A DNA stretch of 51,658 nt, taken from contig JAFVVG010000004.1 of the NCBI GenBank assembly GCA_017502305.1, positions 1-51,658 of the forward strand, read 5' to 3'. The translations under genes were made by a program, and so were the position numbers. Positions 24,505 through 33,136 of the stretch are shown in pieces (the stretch's first letter is position 1; the number at the start of each line of letters is the position of its first letter). The DNA is from Clostridia bacterium (GTDB taxonomy: Bacteria; Bacillota; Clostridia; Christensenellales; Aristaeellaceae). The notes beneath the pieces are model-generated. The model did no database searches. It was not told the DNA's origin and worked only from the letters and a program-made list of their open reading frames with translations.

Positions 24505-26747
24505 TGGGTAAACATTCGTTTTTTCTCTGATACAAAGGCCCGTGTCAGCCCCAGGCGAACTCTCTGCCAGCGTGTCAGGCAGGTATATATGCGCTGATAC
24601 GCCTCAGCCGCCATGGCGGTTTCTTCCGGCTCGGGCGTAACCCGGCCGTAGAACACCAGGGCCATGCACTCGCCCAGGGGCAGGAGCTTCGCCGGGAAGC
24701 GGCGCAGGCCGTCCAACCGGCGCATGTACGCCATGGGTGATTCACTGGCTTCACGTTCCAAACCAAGCACACGCATTTCATCGGCAAGGGCTTGCATCCA
24801 GGCGGACCAGCGGCCTGTTTCGTCCTTGGCACGACCGGCGCAGCGCCGTGGCTGCGTCCACAGAATGCGCAGCGCACAGGCAGCCAGCGCTGCCAGAGGC
24901 AAGAGCCACCACAGCCAGGCCAATCCGGGGCGATCGGCTTCATCCGGCTCCTGGTTGGGCACGATGGGCACCTCCGGCGTGGGGGTGGGTTCATCAGTAT
25001 CCGTGCCTTCAGGCGCCGTGCTGGGCTCGGGAGAGGGCGTGGGCTCACTCTCCGCGTTCTCCGGCGAAGGTTCCGGCGTCTCCTCGGGAGGCAGCTGCTC
25101 CGGGGGCAGGATCTCCTCAGGCGTATCGCTGATGGAGCTTTGCCTGGGCGTGGCATCAAAGGTCAGCCAGCCGAAGCCCTCAAAGTAAACCTCCGTCCAG
25201 GCATGGCCGTGGAGCCCCGTCACATAGGCATGGCCCTCTTTGTCCGGCTCGGCCAGATAGCCTTCCACATACCTTGCAGGCAAGCCCTCCATGCGGCAGA
25301 GCACCGTCATGGCGGAAGCGAAATAGGTGCAGTAACCTTCCCTGGTATTCAGCAGAAAGTTGCTTACAAAGTCGATATTCTCCGGCTGGGGCGCCACATC
25401 CAGGGTATAGCGGAAGTTGCGGGAGAGATAGTTCTGAATGGCGAAGGCCTTGTCGTAGGGTGTTTCCGTGCCGGCACAGGCCTCCCGGGCAATGTCGTAC
25501 ACCTGCTCCTGCAAGTGTTCCGGCAAAACGGTGTAGCTCTGCAGAATCTGCGGATAGCGGGGATCCTCCGTATGCTCGCAGGCGGCGATCAGCGTACCCA
25601 GGCCCGCATCACCCGCCAGCATCAGCGGTGCGGTAACGGTGTAGGTGTCCTCCGCCTGCAGGTCACGGGTGACAAAAACCTCGCTGCCGGAGTTGAAATA
25701 GGGCACCAATTCGCCCCCGGGATTCAGGCTTCGGATGCGCTGGGGCACAAACAGGCTGGAGGCGCTTTGCGTCAGCATCCGGACGCTGACAGTCTGGTGA
25801 GCGGTCAGGCCGCTGTTTTCACCCAGGGCGCCCTCCGGCAGCGTCATATCGAAGATCGCGGTGCGTTCGTCCCGCCACTGCATGCCGGACCAGAGATACC
25901 GCCGGCCCGCCATGGTGTCGATCCAGTTGCGGCCTGTATATTCGTTCTTCACACTGCCCCGCAGATAGGTCTTGCGGTCAGTTTTCACCAGCATCACGGG
26001 GTGGTCAGCAGGTTCCGCCTTGCCGCCCAGCTGGTTGGGCCCCTGGGGATAATATCCTTCATTGGCCAGGGTGAACACGTTTCGCGGCTGGGTGAACATG
26101 AACCGGGCATAAATCTGATCCCTGAGTTTGTCGGCAGCCTCCTTCATAGGCTGAATGGTCACGCCGTCCATGGGCGTCAGCAAAAGGGCCAGGGCCGTGA
26201 TCACCGCCGCCATGGGAAGCGTGCGCCCCAGGGCCACGCCCTCGTGGTTGCACATGGCTGCCTGGATCATCACGCCGGCGAAGGCCGGAGCCAGCCACGG
26301 CAGCGCCTGGGGTTGATCTCCCAGCCAGAGGATCAGCGCAGCCAGCACGGTCACCATCAGCGCAGGATAGGCGCCCATTCTTCTGTGGCTCACTACAAAG
26401 CTCGCCACACCCAGCAGCACCGAAAGTACCAGCGCCATTTCACGCCCCACCATGGGCAGGGCGCCGTTGAGGCCGGTGAAATGCAGCGTTACGCCCCGGA
26501 GAATCTCGCTGACGGTCTCCACGCCGCCCAGCAGCAGCCATATACCGCCGCAGGCAGCCAACAACGCCGCCATCAGCCAGTGGGTCAGCTTTTTCACGGA
26601 GGCCAGGGTCATCAGCAGAATGACGCCCGCCAGCACCACCACGGCCAGCCAGATGTGCTCCGTCAGCCCCATGCAGGCCAGCAGCGCCAGCGTCATGCCT
26701 GTGGAAAGCAGCAGCGCCACCGCGCCCTGCCGTACAGTTTCCTTCAT
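24501..26747 (-). CDS. TgpA-like membrane transglutaminase-domain protein
   Basis: The 748-residue protein has about seven N-terminal helices (to about 210), a long extracytoplasmic part with a transglutaminase/protease core, a Pro/Glu/Thr-rich linker, one more helix near 640-660, and a cytoplasmic tail. The core has the triad C473 (G-Y-C-T-Y-F), H516 (G-H-A-W-T-E-V) and D531 (F-D-A-T-P) in the expected order. Such proteins occur with MoxR and DUF58 partners, as here, and are linked to envelope or protein maturation; the exact substrate is unknown. ATG 26747 follows aaaggagg; the frame extends nine codons further without such a site. Confidence 0.88.
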   Translation of the reverse strand: MKETVRQGAVALLLSTGMTLALLACMGLTEHIWLAVVVLAGVILLMTLASVKKLTHWLMAALLAACGGIWLLLGGVETVSEILRGVTLHFTGLNGALPMVGREMALVLSVLLGVASFVVSHRRMGAYPALMVTVLAALILWLGDQPQALPWLAPAFAGVMIQAAMCNHEGVALGRTLPMAAVITALALLLTPMDGVTIQPMKEAADKLRDQIYARFMFTQPRNVFTLANEGYYPQGPNQLGGKAEPADHPVMLVKTDRKTYLRGSVKNEYTGRNWIDTMAGRRYLWSGMQWRDERTAIFDMTLPEGALGENSGLTAHQTVSVRMLTQSASSLFVPQRIRSLNPGGELVPYFNSGSEVFVTRDLQAEDTYTVTAPLMLAGDAGLGTLIAACEHTEDPRYPQILQSYTVLPEHLQEQVYDIAREACAGTETPYDKAFAIQNYLSRNFRYTLDVAPQPENIDFVSNFLLNTREGYCTYFASAMTVLCRMEGLPARYVEGYLAEPDKEGHAYVTGLHGHAWTEVYFEGFGWLTFDATPRQSSISDTPEEILPPEQLPPEETPEPSPENAESEPTPSPEPSTAPEGTDTDEPTPTPEVPIVPNQEPDEADRPGLAWLWWLLPLAALAACALRILWTQPRRCAGRAKDETGRWSAWMQALADEMRVLGLEREASESPMAYMRRLDGLRRFPAKLLPLGECMALVFYGRVTPEPEETAMAAEAYQRIYTCLTRWQRVRLGLTRAFVSEKKRMFTQ

Positions 26748-26780
26748 GCCCCGCCTCCTTTCACGCAAAATCATTCATCG

Positions 26781-27935
26781 TCACGCCGGCACAGGCGTCA
26801 CGTAGCACACCTCGATCTCCCCCTGCTGGAGCTTGCTGATCAGCGGCAGCACCAGCGGGTCATCGGGGGTGAAGGTTACCAGATACAGCCGCATCTCCGG
26901 CCCCATGCGCCGCATACGGAGCATCACGTCCACCATGTGGCTGGAGAGTCGCGCGGAGATCACCACCGTGGCGCCAACCCTGCGCATGCGACGGGTTTCC
27001 AGCAGCAGCACCCGTTCGAACCTGTCCGTTTCGGAAAAGTCCACCCTGGCCAGGTTTTCCAGGATCATGGGCATGCCCATGGCTTTGTCCAGCTCCACGG
27101 GATGCTCCCCCAGCAGCGGCAGGCGCACAGCATGGTCGGTAACCATCTGGCTGCTCATGACGGAAGCCGCCGTTTCCAGCAGGGCGTCACGCACATCTGC
27201 CTCCGCCTCCGGGTGACCCCAGGAAGGCGGCGCAGAGCAGTCCATCAGCACCAGTGCGTCGGGCAGCACCGGCTCCTCAAAGCGGCGCACCACCAGTTCA
27301 CGCTTGCGGGCGGAGAGCTTCCAATGGATTTTCTTCAAGGCGTCGCCGGGCATATAAGCCCGGATATCGCTGGGGTTGGTCACGTCCTCGGTGGCCCGGG
27401 CCATGGTTTCCAGTCCGGAATCACCGGGCGCGAAGGTCAGAGGTTCCACCTGGAAGGGCATGGGCAGCACCAGCAGCTCACTTCGGGCAGCAGAGGGCTG
27501 CTTTGTGATGGCGAACAGACCGAAGAGATCTTCCACCGTCACGCTTTTCACGCCGGGGCTGGAAACGCCCACATGGGTGGCGTGGAAGGGCAGCGTCAGC
27601 TTCTGGGTACGGCCGGGGGCATCCTTCAGCCTTACGGCGGTTTCCGGGGTGTCCGGGGTGGCGTAAAGCTCCAGCAGCACCGGTGCGATGGGAATGATCC
27701 CCCGGTGCTTCACCGTTACGGTGAGCTGCACATCCTCGCCCCGCTGCACGCTGCGGCCGCTCATGCTGCTGGTGATCTCCAGCGTCCGTGCCGCCCGCCA
27801 CACGCCAAGAAAGCTGAACACCACCAGCAGGGTGATCAGCATGGCGCCGGCAAGGAAAATGGGGCTGCCCGTGGAAAACGCCGCCAGCAGCAGCGCCGCC
27901 ACGATCACGGCAGGCATGGTCAGGTGGATTTTCAT
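26781..27935 (-). CDS. DUF58 (VWA-like) protein
   Basis: The 384-residue protein starts with two membrane helices (about 5-20 and 22-42). A beta-rich region follows, then the DUF58 core with P-S-D-I-R-A-Y-M-P-G-D-A-L-K-K-I-H-W-K-L-S-A-R near residue 190-210 and a VWA-like strand A-L-V-L-M-D-C-S. DUF58 proteins work with MoxR ATPases. Its start overlaps the moxR stop (ATGA), and 33 bases separate it from the transglutaminase gene. Confidence 0.9.
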   Translation of the reverse strand: MKIHLTMPAVIVAALLLAAFSTGSPIFLAGAMLITLLVVFSFLGVWRAARTLEITSSMSGRSVQRGEDVQLTVTVKHRGIIPIAPVLLELYATPDTPETAVRLKDAPGRTQKLTLPFHATHVGVSSPGVKSVTVEDLFGLFAITKQPSAARSELLVLPMPFQVEPLTFAPGDSGLETMARATEDVTNPSDIRAYMPGDALKKIHWKLSARKRELVVRRFEEPVLPDALVLMDCSAPPSWGHPEAEADVRDALLETAASVMSSQMVTDHAVRLPLLGEHPVELDKAMGMPMILENLARVDFSETDRFERVLLLETRRMRRVGATVVISARLSSHMVDVMLRMRRMGPEMRLYLVTFTPDDPLVLPLISKLQQGEIEVCYVTPVPA

Positions 27936-28873
27936 AATTTCACAGGCACAGCCACGTTTTTCAGAATTTTCACCAGCACCTGCTCGGCGGTAACACCCTT
28001 CATGCGGGCCTCCGGGTTCAGCACCACGCGGTGAGAAAGCACCGGCAGCGCCATGTGCTGCACGTCCTCCGGCAGGATGAAATCACGGCCGTCCAGCAGC
28101 GCGCAGGCCTGGGCGCCGTGGATCAGCGCGATGGCCGCGCGGGTGGAAGCGCCCAGGCTCAGGGCGGGATCCTGGCGGGTAGCCGCCGCCAGGGTGGCCA
28201 CATAGGAGCGCACCTCCGGCGAGCAATAGATGGTGGTCACCATCTGCTGCAGGGCGATGATGTCCTGCGCCCGGCATACGGGCTCCAGCACCGCCATAGG
28301 CTTCACCGTGCCGGAATAGCGCTCCAGCACGTCCATCTCCTGCTCAATGGTGGGATAGCCCATGGCAATCCGCAGGAAGAAGCGGTCCATCTGGGCCTCC
28401 GGCAAGGGGTAGGTGCCCACGAACTCGCCGGGGTTCTGGGTGGCCAGCACAATAAAAGGCTGGGGCAGCTTGTGGGTCACGCCGTCCACGGTGACCTGCT
28501 GCTCCTCCATGACCTCCAGCAGGGCTGACTGCGTCTTGGGGCTGGTGCGGTTGATTTCGTCCGCCAGGATCACCTGACTCATCACCGCGCCTTCCTTATA
28601 CTCCATTTCGCCGGTCTTGAAGTTCACCAGGGTAAAGCCCGTCACGTCCGAGGGCATCAGGTCAGGGGTGAACTGAATGCGCCGGAAGGAGCAATCCAGG
28701 GATTTCGCCAGGGCGCTGGCCAGGGTGGTCTTACCCACGCCGGGCACGTCCTCGATGAGCACGTGACCCTTGCACAAAAGGGCAATCAGCGCATACTCAA
28801 TGGCTTCCTCCTTGCCCACGATAACCTTGGAAATATTCTCCTGCAGGGCCTGAATGATGCGCCTGGGCTGCAT
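27932..28873 (-). CDS. MoxR family AAA+ ATPase
   Basis: The 313-residue chaperone-like ATPase has Walker A E-D-V-P-G-V-G-K-T-T at 41-50, Walker B V-I-L-A-D-E-I-N-R near 107, sensor-1 A-T-Q-N-P near 147 and the MoxR signature P-E-A-Q-M-D-R-F near 160. MoxR proteins help metal insertion or assembly of partner complexes, often VWA/DUF58 proteins. It is the first gene of the operon moxR-DUF58-transglutaminase, with its own promoter. Confidence 0.95.
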   Translation of the reverse strand: MQPRRIIQALQENISKVIVGKEEAIEYALIALLCKGHVLIEDVPGVGKTTLASALAKSLDCSFRRIQFTPDLMPSDVTGFTLVNFKTGEMEYKEGAVMSQVILADEINRTSPKTQSALLEVMEEQQVTVDGVTHKLPQPFIVLATQNPGEFVGTYPLPEAQMDRFFLRIAMGYPTIEQEMDVLERYSGTVKPMAVLEPVCRAQDIIALQQMVTTIYCSPEVRSYVATLAAATRQDPALSLGASTRAAIALIHGAQACALLDGRDFILPEDVQHMALPVLSHRVVLNPEARMKGVTAEQVLVKILKNVAVPVKL

Positions 28874-28910
28874 ACAGACCGCCTCCTTGATTACAAAAGT
28901 TTTTCACTTT

Positions 28911-28939
28911 ATTATAAACAACATTCTATATTTTTTCAA
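28911..28939 (-). promoter_or_regulatory. Promoter of the moxR operon
   Basis: Minus strand: -35 TTGAAA (28939-28934), 17-base spacer, -10 TATAAT (28916-28911). Confidence 0.82.
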
Positions 28940-28958
28940 GCTTTTGTTTCTTTTATAC

Positions 28959-28987
28959 TTGTCACGGTGCTTTCAATCATGTAAAAT
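28959..28987 (+). promoter_or_regulatory. Promoter of birA-acpS
   Basis: -35 TTGTCA at 28959-28964, 17-base spacer, -10 TAAAAT at 28982-28987. Confidence 0.72.
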
Positions 28988-28995
28988 ATAACAGA

Positions 28996-29026
28996 TACAA
29001 GCCTTTCAAGCCGATTGATGCTTGTA
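28996..29026 (+). repeat. Inverted repeat in the birA leader
   Basis: tacaagc (28996-29002) / gcttgta (29020-29026), 7 bp with a 17-base loop, lies just downstream of the birA promoter. It is not followed by a T-run. It could be an operator or an mRNA hairpin. Confidence 0.4.
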
Positions 29027-29055
29027 ACATTTTCGACATGAAGTGGTGCTGAACG

Positions 29056-29865
29056 ATGTCAAACATCCCCGATTCCCTCCACCCCGCCACCTGGCTGCCC
29101 CTGCTGACCACCCGCTATATGGGCCGCGGCGATAACCTGGTGCCGGAAGAAGCCACCTCCACCAACACCCTGCTGAAGGAAATGGCCATCGCCGGTGCGC
29201 CCGCCGGCAGCCTCTGCCTCAGCGAAACGCAAACCGCCGGCAAGGGCCGCCTGGGCCGCTCCTGGCATTCTCCCGCCGGGCAGGGGCTATGGCTTTCGGT
29301 ACTTTTGCGCCCCTGCATCAGGCCGGAGGACGCCCCCCTCGTCACCCTCTGCGCCGCTCTGGCCATGGCCCGGGCTGTTGAGGAGACCACCGGCTTGGAC
29401 GCCCGCATCAAGTGGCCCAACGACCTGGTGCTTTGTGGCAAAAAACTTTGCGGCATTCTGCTGGAGATCGGCTTTGCCGCCAACGGCATTGATTATATCA
29501 TCGTGGGTACCGGCCTGAATGTGGGATGCAGCGCCTACCCCACCGAGCTGGCCCACCAGGCCACCTCCATTCAGGATCACATGGCTCCCCCGCCCCGCCG
29601 TGAAATTCTGGCGCGTTACCTGTCGGCCCTGGAGGAGATCATCACCCGCCTGGAGCAGGATGGATTCGCTGCCCTGGCGGAAGAATACCGCACCCGCAGC
29701 TGCACCCTGGGCAGCCTGGTGAAGGTCTCCGGCAGCGTGGAATTCACCGGTGTGGCGGAGGCCATCGACGAGAACGGCGCCCTGCTGGTAAGGGACGAAC
29801 AAGGCAACCTCCGCCGTGTGCTGGCCGGGGACGTATCCGTGAGAGGAGTGATGGGCTATGTGTAA
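29056..29865 (+). CDS. birA: Biotin--[acetyl-CoA-carboxylase] ligase, monofunctional
   Basis: BirA makes biotinyl-AMP and transfers biotin to carboxylase carrier domains. The 269-residue product shows E-E-A-T-S-T-N near residue 31, Q-T-A-G-K-G-R-L-G-R-S-W near 60-71 (biotinyl-AMP loop), K-W-P-N-D-L near 117-122, and G-x-N-V, plus a C-terminal SH3-like domain. It lacks the N-terminal DNA-binding domain of bifunctional BirA, so it cannot act as repressor. The start has only a weak ribosome-binding site. It overlaps acpS by eight bases. Confidence 0.93.
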   Translation: MSNIPDSLHPATWLPLLTTRYMGRGDNLVPEEATSTNTLLKEMAIAGAPAGSLCLSETQTAGKGRLGRSWHSPAGQGLWLSVLLRPCIRPEDAPLVTLCAALAMARAVEETTGLDARIKWPNDLVLCGKKLCGILLEIGFAANGIDYIIVGTGLNVGCSAYPTELAHQATSIQDHMAPPPRREILARYLSALEEIITRLEQDGFAALAEEYRTRSCTLGSLVKVSGSVEFTGVAEAIDENGALLVRDEQGNLRRVLAGDVSVRGVMGYV

Positions 29866-30223
29866 GGTGCAGGGCGTGGGCATCGACCTGTGCGATATCA
29901 GCCGCATGGAAAAGAATCTGCGGGACGACCGGTTTCTGAAGCGCTTCTTCACCGAGGCGGAAGCAACCTACATCCGTGGCCGTGGGCTTTCCGCCGGGCA
30001 GAGCATGGCGGGCATTTTCGCCGCCAAGGAAGCCTTCCTCAAGGCCGTGGGTGTGGGGCTTGCGCTTCCCTTGCAGGATATCGAGGTGCTCCACACCGAG
30101 CTGGGCCAGCCCTACTATCATTTGACAGGCAAAGCGGAAGAAGCCGCAGATGGCGGCGAGGCGCTGCTGTCCATCACCCACGAGGGACTGATGGCCGCCG
30201 CTGTGTGCATCTGGCAGAAATAA
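29858..30223 (+). CDS. acpS: Holo-[acyl-carrier-protein] synthase
   Basis: AcpS attaches 4'-phosphopantetheine from CoA to acyl carrier protein. The 121-residue protein has G-I-D-L-C-D-I at 8-14 (metal-binding Asp), the central F-A-A-K-E-A-F-L-K-A-V-G near 54-65, and the ending S-I-T-H-E. Length is normal. Its start overlaps the birA stop by eight bases (translational coupling), pairing two post-translational enzymes for fatty-acid synthesis. Confidence 0.95.
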   Translation: MCKVQGVGIDLCDISRMEKNLRDDRFLKRFFTEAEATYIRGRGLSAGQSMAGIFAAKEAFLKAVGVGLALPLQDIEVLHTELGQPYYHLTGKAEEAADGGEALLSITHEGLMAAAVCIWQK

Positions 30224-30225
30224 AG

Positions 30226-30260
30226 AGAAGAGACTTCATACGAAGTCTCTTCTTTCTTTT
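30226..30260. terminator. Bidirectional terminator
   Basis: 12-bp stem agaagagacttc / gaagtctcttct with a 4-base loop and T-rich tail, between convergent acpS and the ArsC-like gene. Confidence 0.9.
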
Positions 30261-30606
30261 ATCCTTGCTTGATCCACTCTTCCCACACATCAGGCTGATA
30301 GCCCACGGTGGCCTTGCTGCCGCACCGCACAATGGGTGATTTCAGCAGCCAGGGCGTTTCCAGGATGGCCGCCATGAGCAGGCTGTCCTGGTTGTAATAG
30401 CAGGCGGGGTGCTCCTTGACCTTCTTGTCCTCCCGGTCGATGAGGCTTTGCATTCCGCCGGCCTTGGCCATGACCTGCACCTCGCGCTCACCCAGCTTGT
30501 GCTTTTTCAGGTCCATCACCTGCACGGTGATGCGCCTCTCCTTGAAGAACCGCTCCGCCTTCTGCACGTCGAAGTTCTTCTTGCTCACATACATCTGAAT
30601 GTTCAT
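30259..30606 (-). CDS. ArsC/Spx-like protein lacking the active-site cysteine
   Basis: The 115-residue thioredoxin-fold protein has the ArsC/Spx outline: first strand I-Q-M-Y-V-S-K-K-N-F-D-V-Q-K-A-E-R-F-F, then M-D-L-K-K-H-K-L, T-P-W-L-L-K-S-P-I-V-R and a closing G-Y-Q-P-D. The loop that normally holds C-x-x-C or a single Cys reads S-K-K-N-F-D, so no redox centre is there, although a Cys occurs later (I-V-R-C-G). A reductase role is therefore doubtful; a binding role as in Spx-like regulators is possible. The start codon directly follows the stop of dnaI. Confidence 0.8.
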   Translation of the reverse strand: MNIQMYVSKKNFDVQKAERFFKERRITVQVMDLKKHKLGEREVQVMAKAGGMQSLIDREDKKVKEHPACYYNQDSLLMAAILETPWLLKSPIVRCGSKATVGYQPDVWEEWIKQG

Positions 30607-31572
30607 TTACACCCTCCTGATATCCTCGCCCATGAACACCACCTGCATACACTGGCGCCTGTCCGTCAGCCGGGATGCGATACGCTCGGTATACCGGTTC
30701 TTCAGATCGCTCTCACTCAGGTTGGTGCTGATGACCGTGCCCTTACCGGCGGTCTGCCGCTCGTTGATGAGGTTAAAGAGCTGCACAATGGTAATGTTCT
30801 CCATCAGGGGTTCGCTGCCCAGGTCGTCCAGGAGCAGCACGTCTGCCTCCATGATGCTGTCCAGCTCCGTCATCTGCCCAGAGAAATAAGCCTTGCGGGC
30901 CACATCCAGAAAGCGGTAGGCGCTCATCATCAGCACGTTGAAGCCACGGTCCAGCAGGCACTTGGCCATGGCGTGCATCAGAAAGGTTTTGCCCAGGCCG
31001 CTGGGACCCATGAGCAGCATGTCGCTTGTCTGGGCCTTGGGGTATTGCTCTGCCCAGGCCTGGCATTGCTCACGGATGATCTCCATCAGCTGGCGCTGGG
31101 TAAAGGGCTGGCCCTCCACCTTCTTGTCCGGGAATACGTTCAAATCAAAGGATTCAAAGGTTTGTCGGGCCTTTTCGCCCAGGCCCACCTGCTGGTACAG
31201 CCGGGCGTAGAAGGCGCCGCGCAGGCACTCGCACATGTCCTTTACCGGCTCGCCCACATAACCCGTGTCCTTGCACCTGGGGCAGCGGTACACCGGGTCA
31301 AGATAGTTTTCGGCATAGCCGTTCTGCTTCAGCAGCTGGCTGATGCGGGTGTTCATCACGTCCATGCGCTGGGGCAGGTCGCTCCCCTGCACCCGGCCAT
31401 CCAGGATCCCCCGCAGGCCGGCGAAGATCATGTTCTGCCGCTCATCCATCAGCTGTGCAATCTCCGGACACTTGCCGGTAACCTCCGCCAAACGGCGCTG
31501 GTTTTCCTGATCGTTCCGCATCTGCTGCTGGTCGTATTCCGCCTGCAGCTCACGCAAAATCGCGTTACGCAT
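30607..31572 (-). CDS. dnaI: Primosomal protein DnaI/DnaC-like helicase loader
   Basis: This AAA+ protein probably loads the replicative helicase DnaB/DnaC. In 321 residues it has a zinc-binding region (C97-x2-C100 ... C114-x-C116), Walker A G-P-S-G-L-G-K-T at 189-196, Walker B V-L-L-L-D-D-L-G near 245-252, and the ISTB-like R-Q-T-A-G-K-G-T-V-I-S-T-N-L sensor region. It overlaps the upstream dnaD-type gene by eight bases. Confidence 0.9.
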   Translation of the reverse strand: MRNAILRELQAEYDQQQMRNDQENQRRLAEVTGKCPEIAQLMDERQNMIFAGLRGILDGRVQGSDLPQRMDVMNTRISQLLKQNGYAENYLDPVYRCPRCKDTGYVGEPVKDMCECLRGAFYARLYQQVGLGEKARQTFESFDLNVFPDKKVEGQPFTQRQLMEIIREQCQAWAEQYPKAQTSDMLLMGPSGLGKTFLMHAMAKCLLDRGFNVLMMSAYRFLDVARKAYFSGQMTELDSIMEADVLLLDDLGSEPLMENITIVQLFNLINERQTAGKGTVISTNLSESDLKNRYTERIASRLTDRRQCMQVVFMGEDIRRV

Positions 31573-33037
31573 CGCCGTTCATCTCCTTCAAGCGCTGCTG
31601 CATCCACTCGGGCAGCTGCTGATCCTCGGTATACTGCCGCTGCTCATACTGCTGTTCCCGCACCACCTTGCCGGGCTTGGCGGCAGGTTTATGATCGGCA
31701 TGGGCGGCCAGAGCGGCTTCGGGGGTGAAAACGCCCTGCTTGCGGAAGTTGTCCAGCACGCCATTGAGATAGGCCATGGGGCGCTCGGCTTCCTTGGCGT
31801 AGGCGGCGCAGGCCACGACCATCTCCCGGGTAAAGTTCCACTCTTCCGTCCACTTGCGCACCATGGCGCGGTTGGCGGCGGAAGAACGTGAGGTCTTGCC
31901 CCACAGGGTGTAGAGCTGATCCACAAATTCGTTGTACTGCCCTACTTCGCGCATATAGTCATCGATCTGCGCTCTGGTGTGCAGGCCGTTCTTGTTCCAG
32001 TTTTTCAGGGTCTTGAGCACGTCCTCAAAATCGCACTGGCGCTTGGCGCACTCCTTGCCGGCGAGAAGAATGATCTCATCCTCATATAGCGCGCGCATTT
32101 CCGCATACACAGCCAAGGTGCTTTCATTCACGGTAACGCCGGGCTTGTTCAGGGCGGCAAGCAGCCTGCGCAGGGGCTTTTCGGCGTCCTCGCGGGTCTG
32201 CCTGCTCTTCTCCATCTGCTTGGCGGTGATGGTCTTGGTGCCGATCCTCTCCCGCTTTTCCTTCAACAGGACGTCAAGATATTTGAAGGAAGGCTGCTTG
32301 CTGTTGGTGGTTTCCTCGCAGGCTGCCAGAATCGCCTCCGGCGCAAAGCCCCATTCCTCCATCCATTTGTAATACAGTTTCATTTCCGCCTGGGTAGGTT
32401 CGCGGAACAGGCTGAACTGCCGCAGCACAGCGCGGCTGCCCTCCAGGATCTTCTTATCCCGGTTCAGCACCACGTCCACATCCTCAGCGCACCTGGCGCC
32501 GGCCTCCGCCAGCTCCACCGCCCGCTTCTCCGCATAATCGAAGGAGAACTTCGGTCCCCGCAGCTCGATCAGCTTTTCCAGCAGGCGCAGCACAACCTCC
32601 TGGCTCAGGCCCATCTGCTCCACCCATTCGTAGCAGCGGCTGACCTCCTTGCCATAGAGCTTGCGCTTGTTGTCAAACATGCCGTGCACCGCCTGGGCAA
32701 AGGCTTCATAGGCCGGATCCGTCTGGTTATCCATGAACATGAGCTTCTTGGCGTTCACGTACCGGAAGGTGGGCGGCCTGTCGCTGACGCGGTGCACCAG
32801 GCCCCTGCGCTCCCAGTAGCGGAACGCAGCCAGAATCTCTTCTTCCGTCAGGTTCAGCTCCTGCCCCATCTGCTCAATGGTAGACTGCTGGGGGTGATAG
32901 CATTGCATCAGCCCGTACAGATAAACCTTCACATGGTCGCCCTGAGCGCCGGGCATGTGCTCCAGGATGAACAGATTGTCCACCGGCGTCACGTCAAACA
33001 TCGTATACTGATCCTCAAAACTGAACAATCCGCCCAC
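31565..33037 (-). CDS. DnaD-domain replication initiation protein with several DnaD repeats
   Basis: The 490-residue protein begins with a winged-helix-like region (I-E-Q-M-G-Q-E-L-N-L-T-E-E-E-I near residue 58). At least three DDBH2-like helical repeats follow: at about 110-165 (C-Y-E-W-V-E-Q-M-G-L-S-Q-E-V), 220-262 (Y-Y-K-W-M-E-E-W-G-F-A-P-E-A-I) and 395-440 (M-V-R-K-W-T-E-E-W-N-F-T-R-E-M-V), each with a W-E-G/N-F pattern and a Y-L/Y-L-N-G-V/L end. DnaD/DnaB-type proteins remodel origin DNA and recruit the DnaI loader, which is the next gene. Fused repeat number is higher than in Bacillus DnaD (one) or DnaB (two). Confidence 0.85.
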   Translation of the reverse strand: MGGLFSFEDQYTMFDVTPVDNLFILEHMPGAQGDHVKVYLYGLMQCYHPQQSTIEQMGQELNLTEEEILAAFRYWERRGLVHRVSDRPPTFRYVNAKKLMFMDNQTDPAYEAFAQAVHGMFDNKRKLYGKEVSRCYEWVEQMGLSQEVVLRLLEKLIELRGPKFSFDYAEKRAVELAEAGARCAEDVDVVLNRDKKILEGSRAVLRQFSLFREPTQAEMKLYYKWMEEWGFAPEAILAACEETTNSKQPSFKYLDVLLKEKRERIGTKTITAKQMEKSRQTREDAEKPLRRLLAALNKPGVTVNESTLAVYAEMRALYEDEIILLAGKECAKRQCDFEDVLKTLKNWNKNGLHTRAQIDDYMREVGQYNEFVDQLYTLWGKTSRSSAANRAMVRKWTEEWNFTREMVVACAAYAKEAERPMAYLNGVLDNFRKQGVFTPEAALAAHADHKPAAKPGKVVREQQYEQRQYTEDQQLPEWMQQRLKEMNGDA

Positions 33038-33057
33038 TCCTTTCTTTCGTAAATTTG

Positions 33058-33066
33058 ATTATAACA
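33058..33066 (-). promoter_or_regulatory. Extended -10 promoter of the dnaD-dnaI operon
   Basis: Minus strand TGtTATAAT; the -35 region (TTTCGG at 17-base spacing) is weak. Confidence 0.6.
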
Positions 33067-33104
33067 TATCTCGTCAAAATCCGAAACCCCTATTTCTTGG
33101 GCCG

Positions 33105-33130
33105 CAAAAGGGCGGCGCAACCGCACCGCC
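33105..33130 (-). terminator. Terminator of the nfnAB operon
   Basis: Minus-strand hairpin ggcggtgc / gcgccgcc (one G-T pair) followed by cttttg. Confidence 0.65.
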
Positions 33131-33136
33131 TGATGA

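Noticed and set aside
24792..28034. Plus-strand open frame of 1080 codons
   Set aside because: It runs antisense to the transglutaminase and DUF58 genes, has low-complexity His/Gln/Arg-rich content, no ribosome-binding site, and mirrors codon bias of the real genes.
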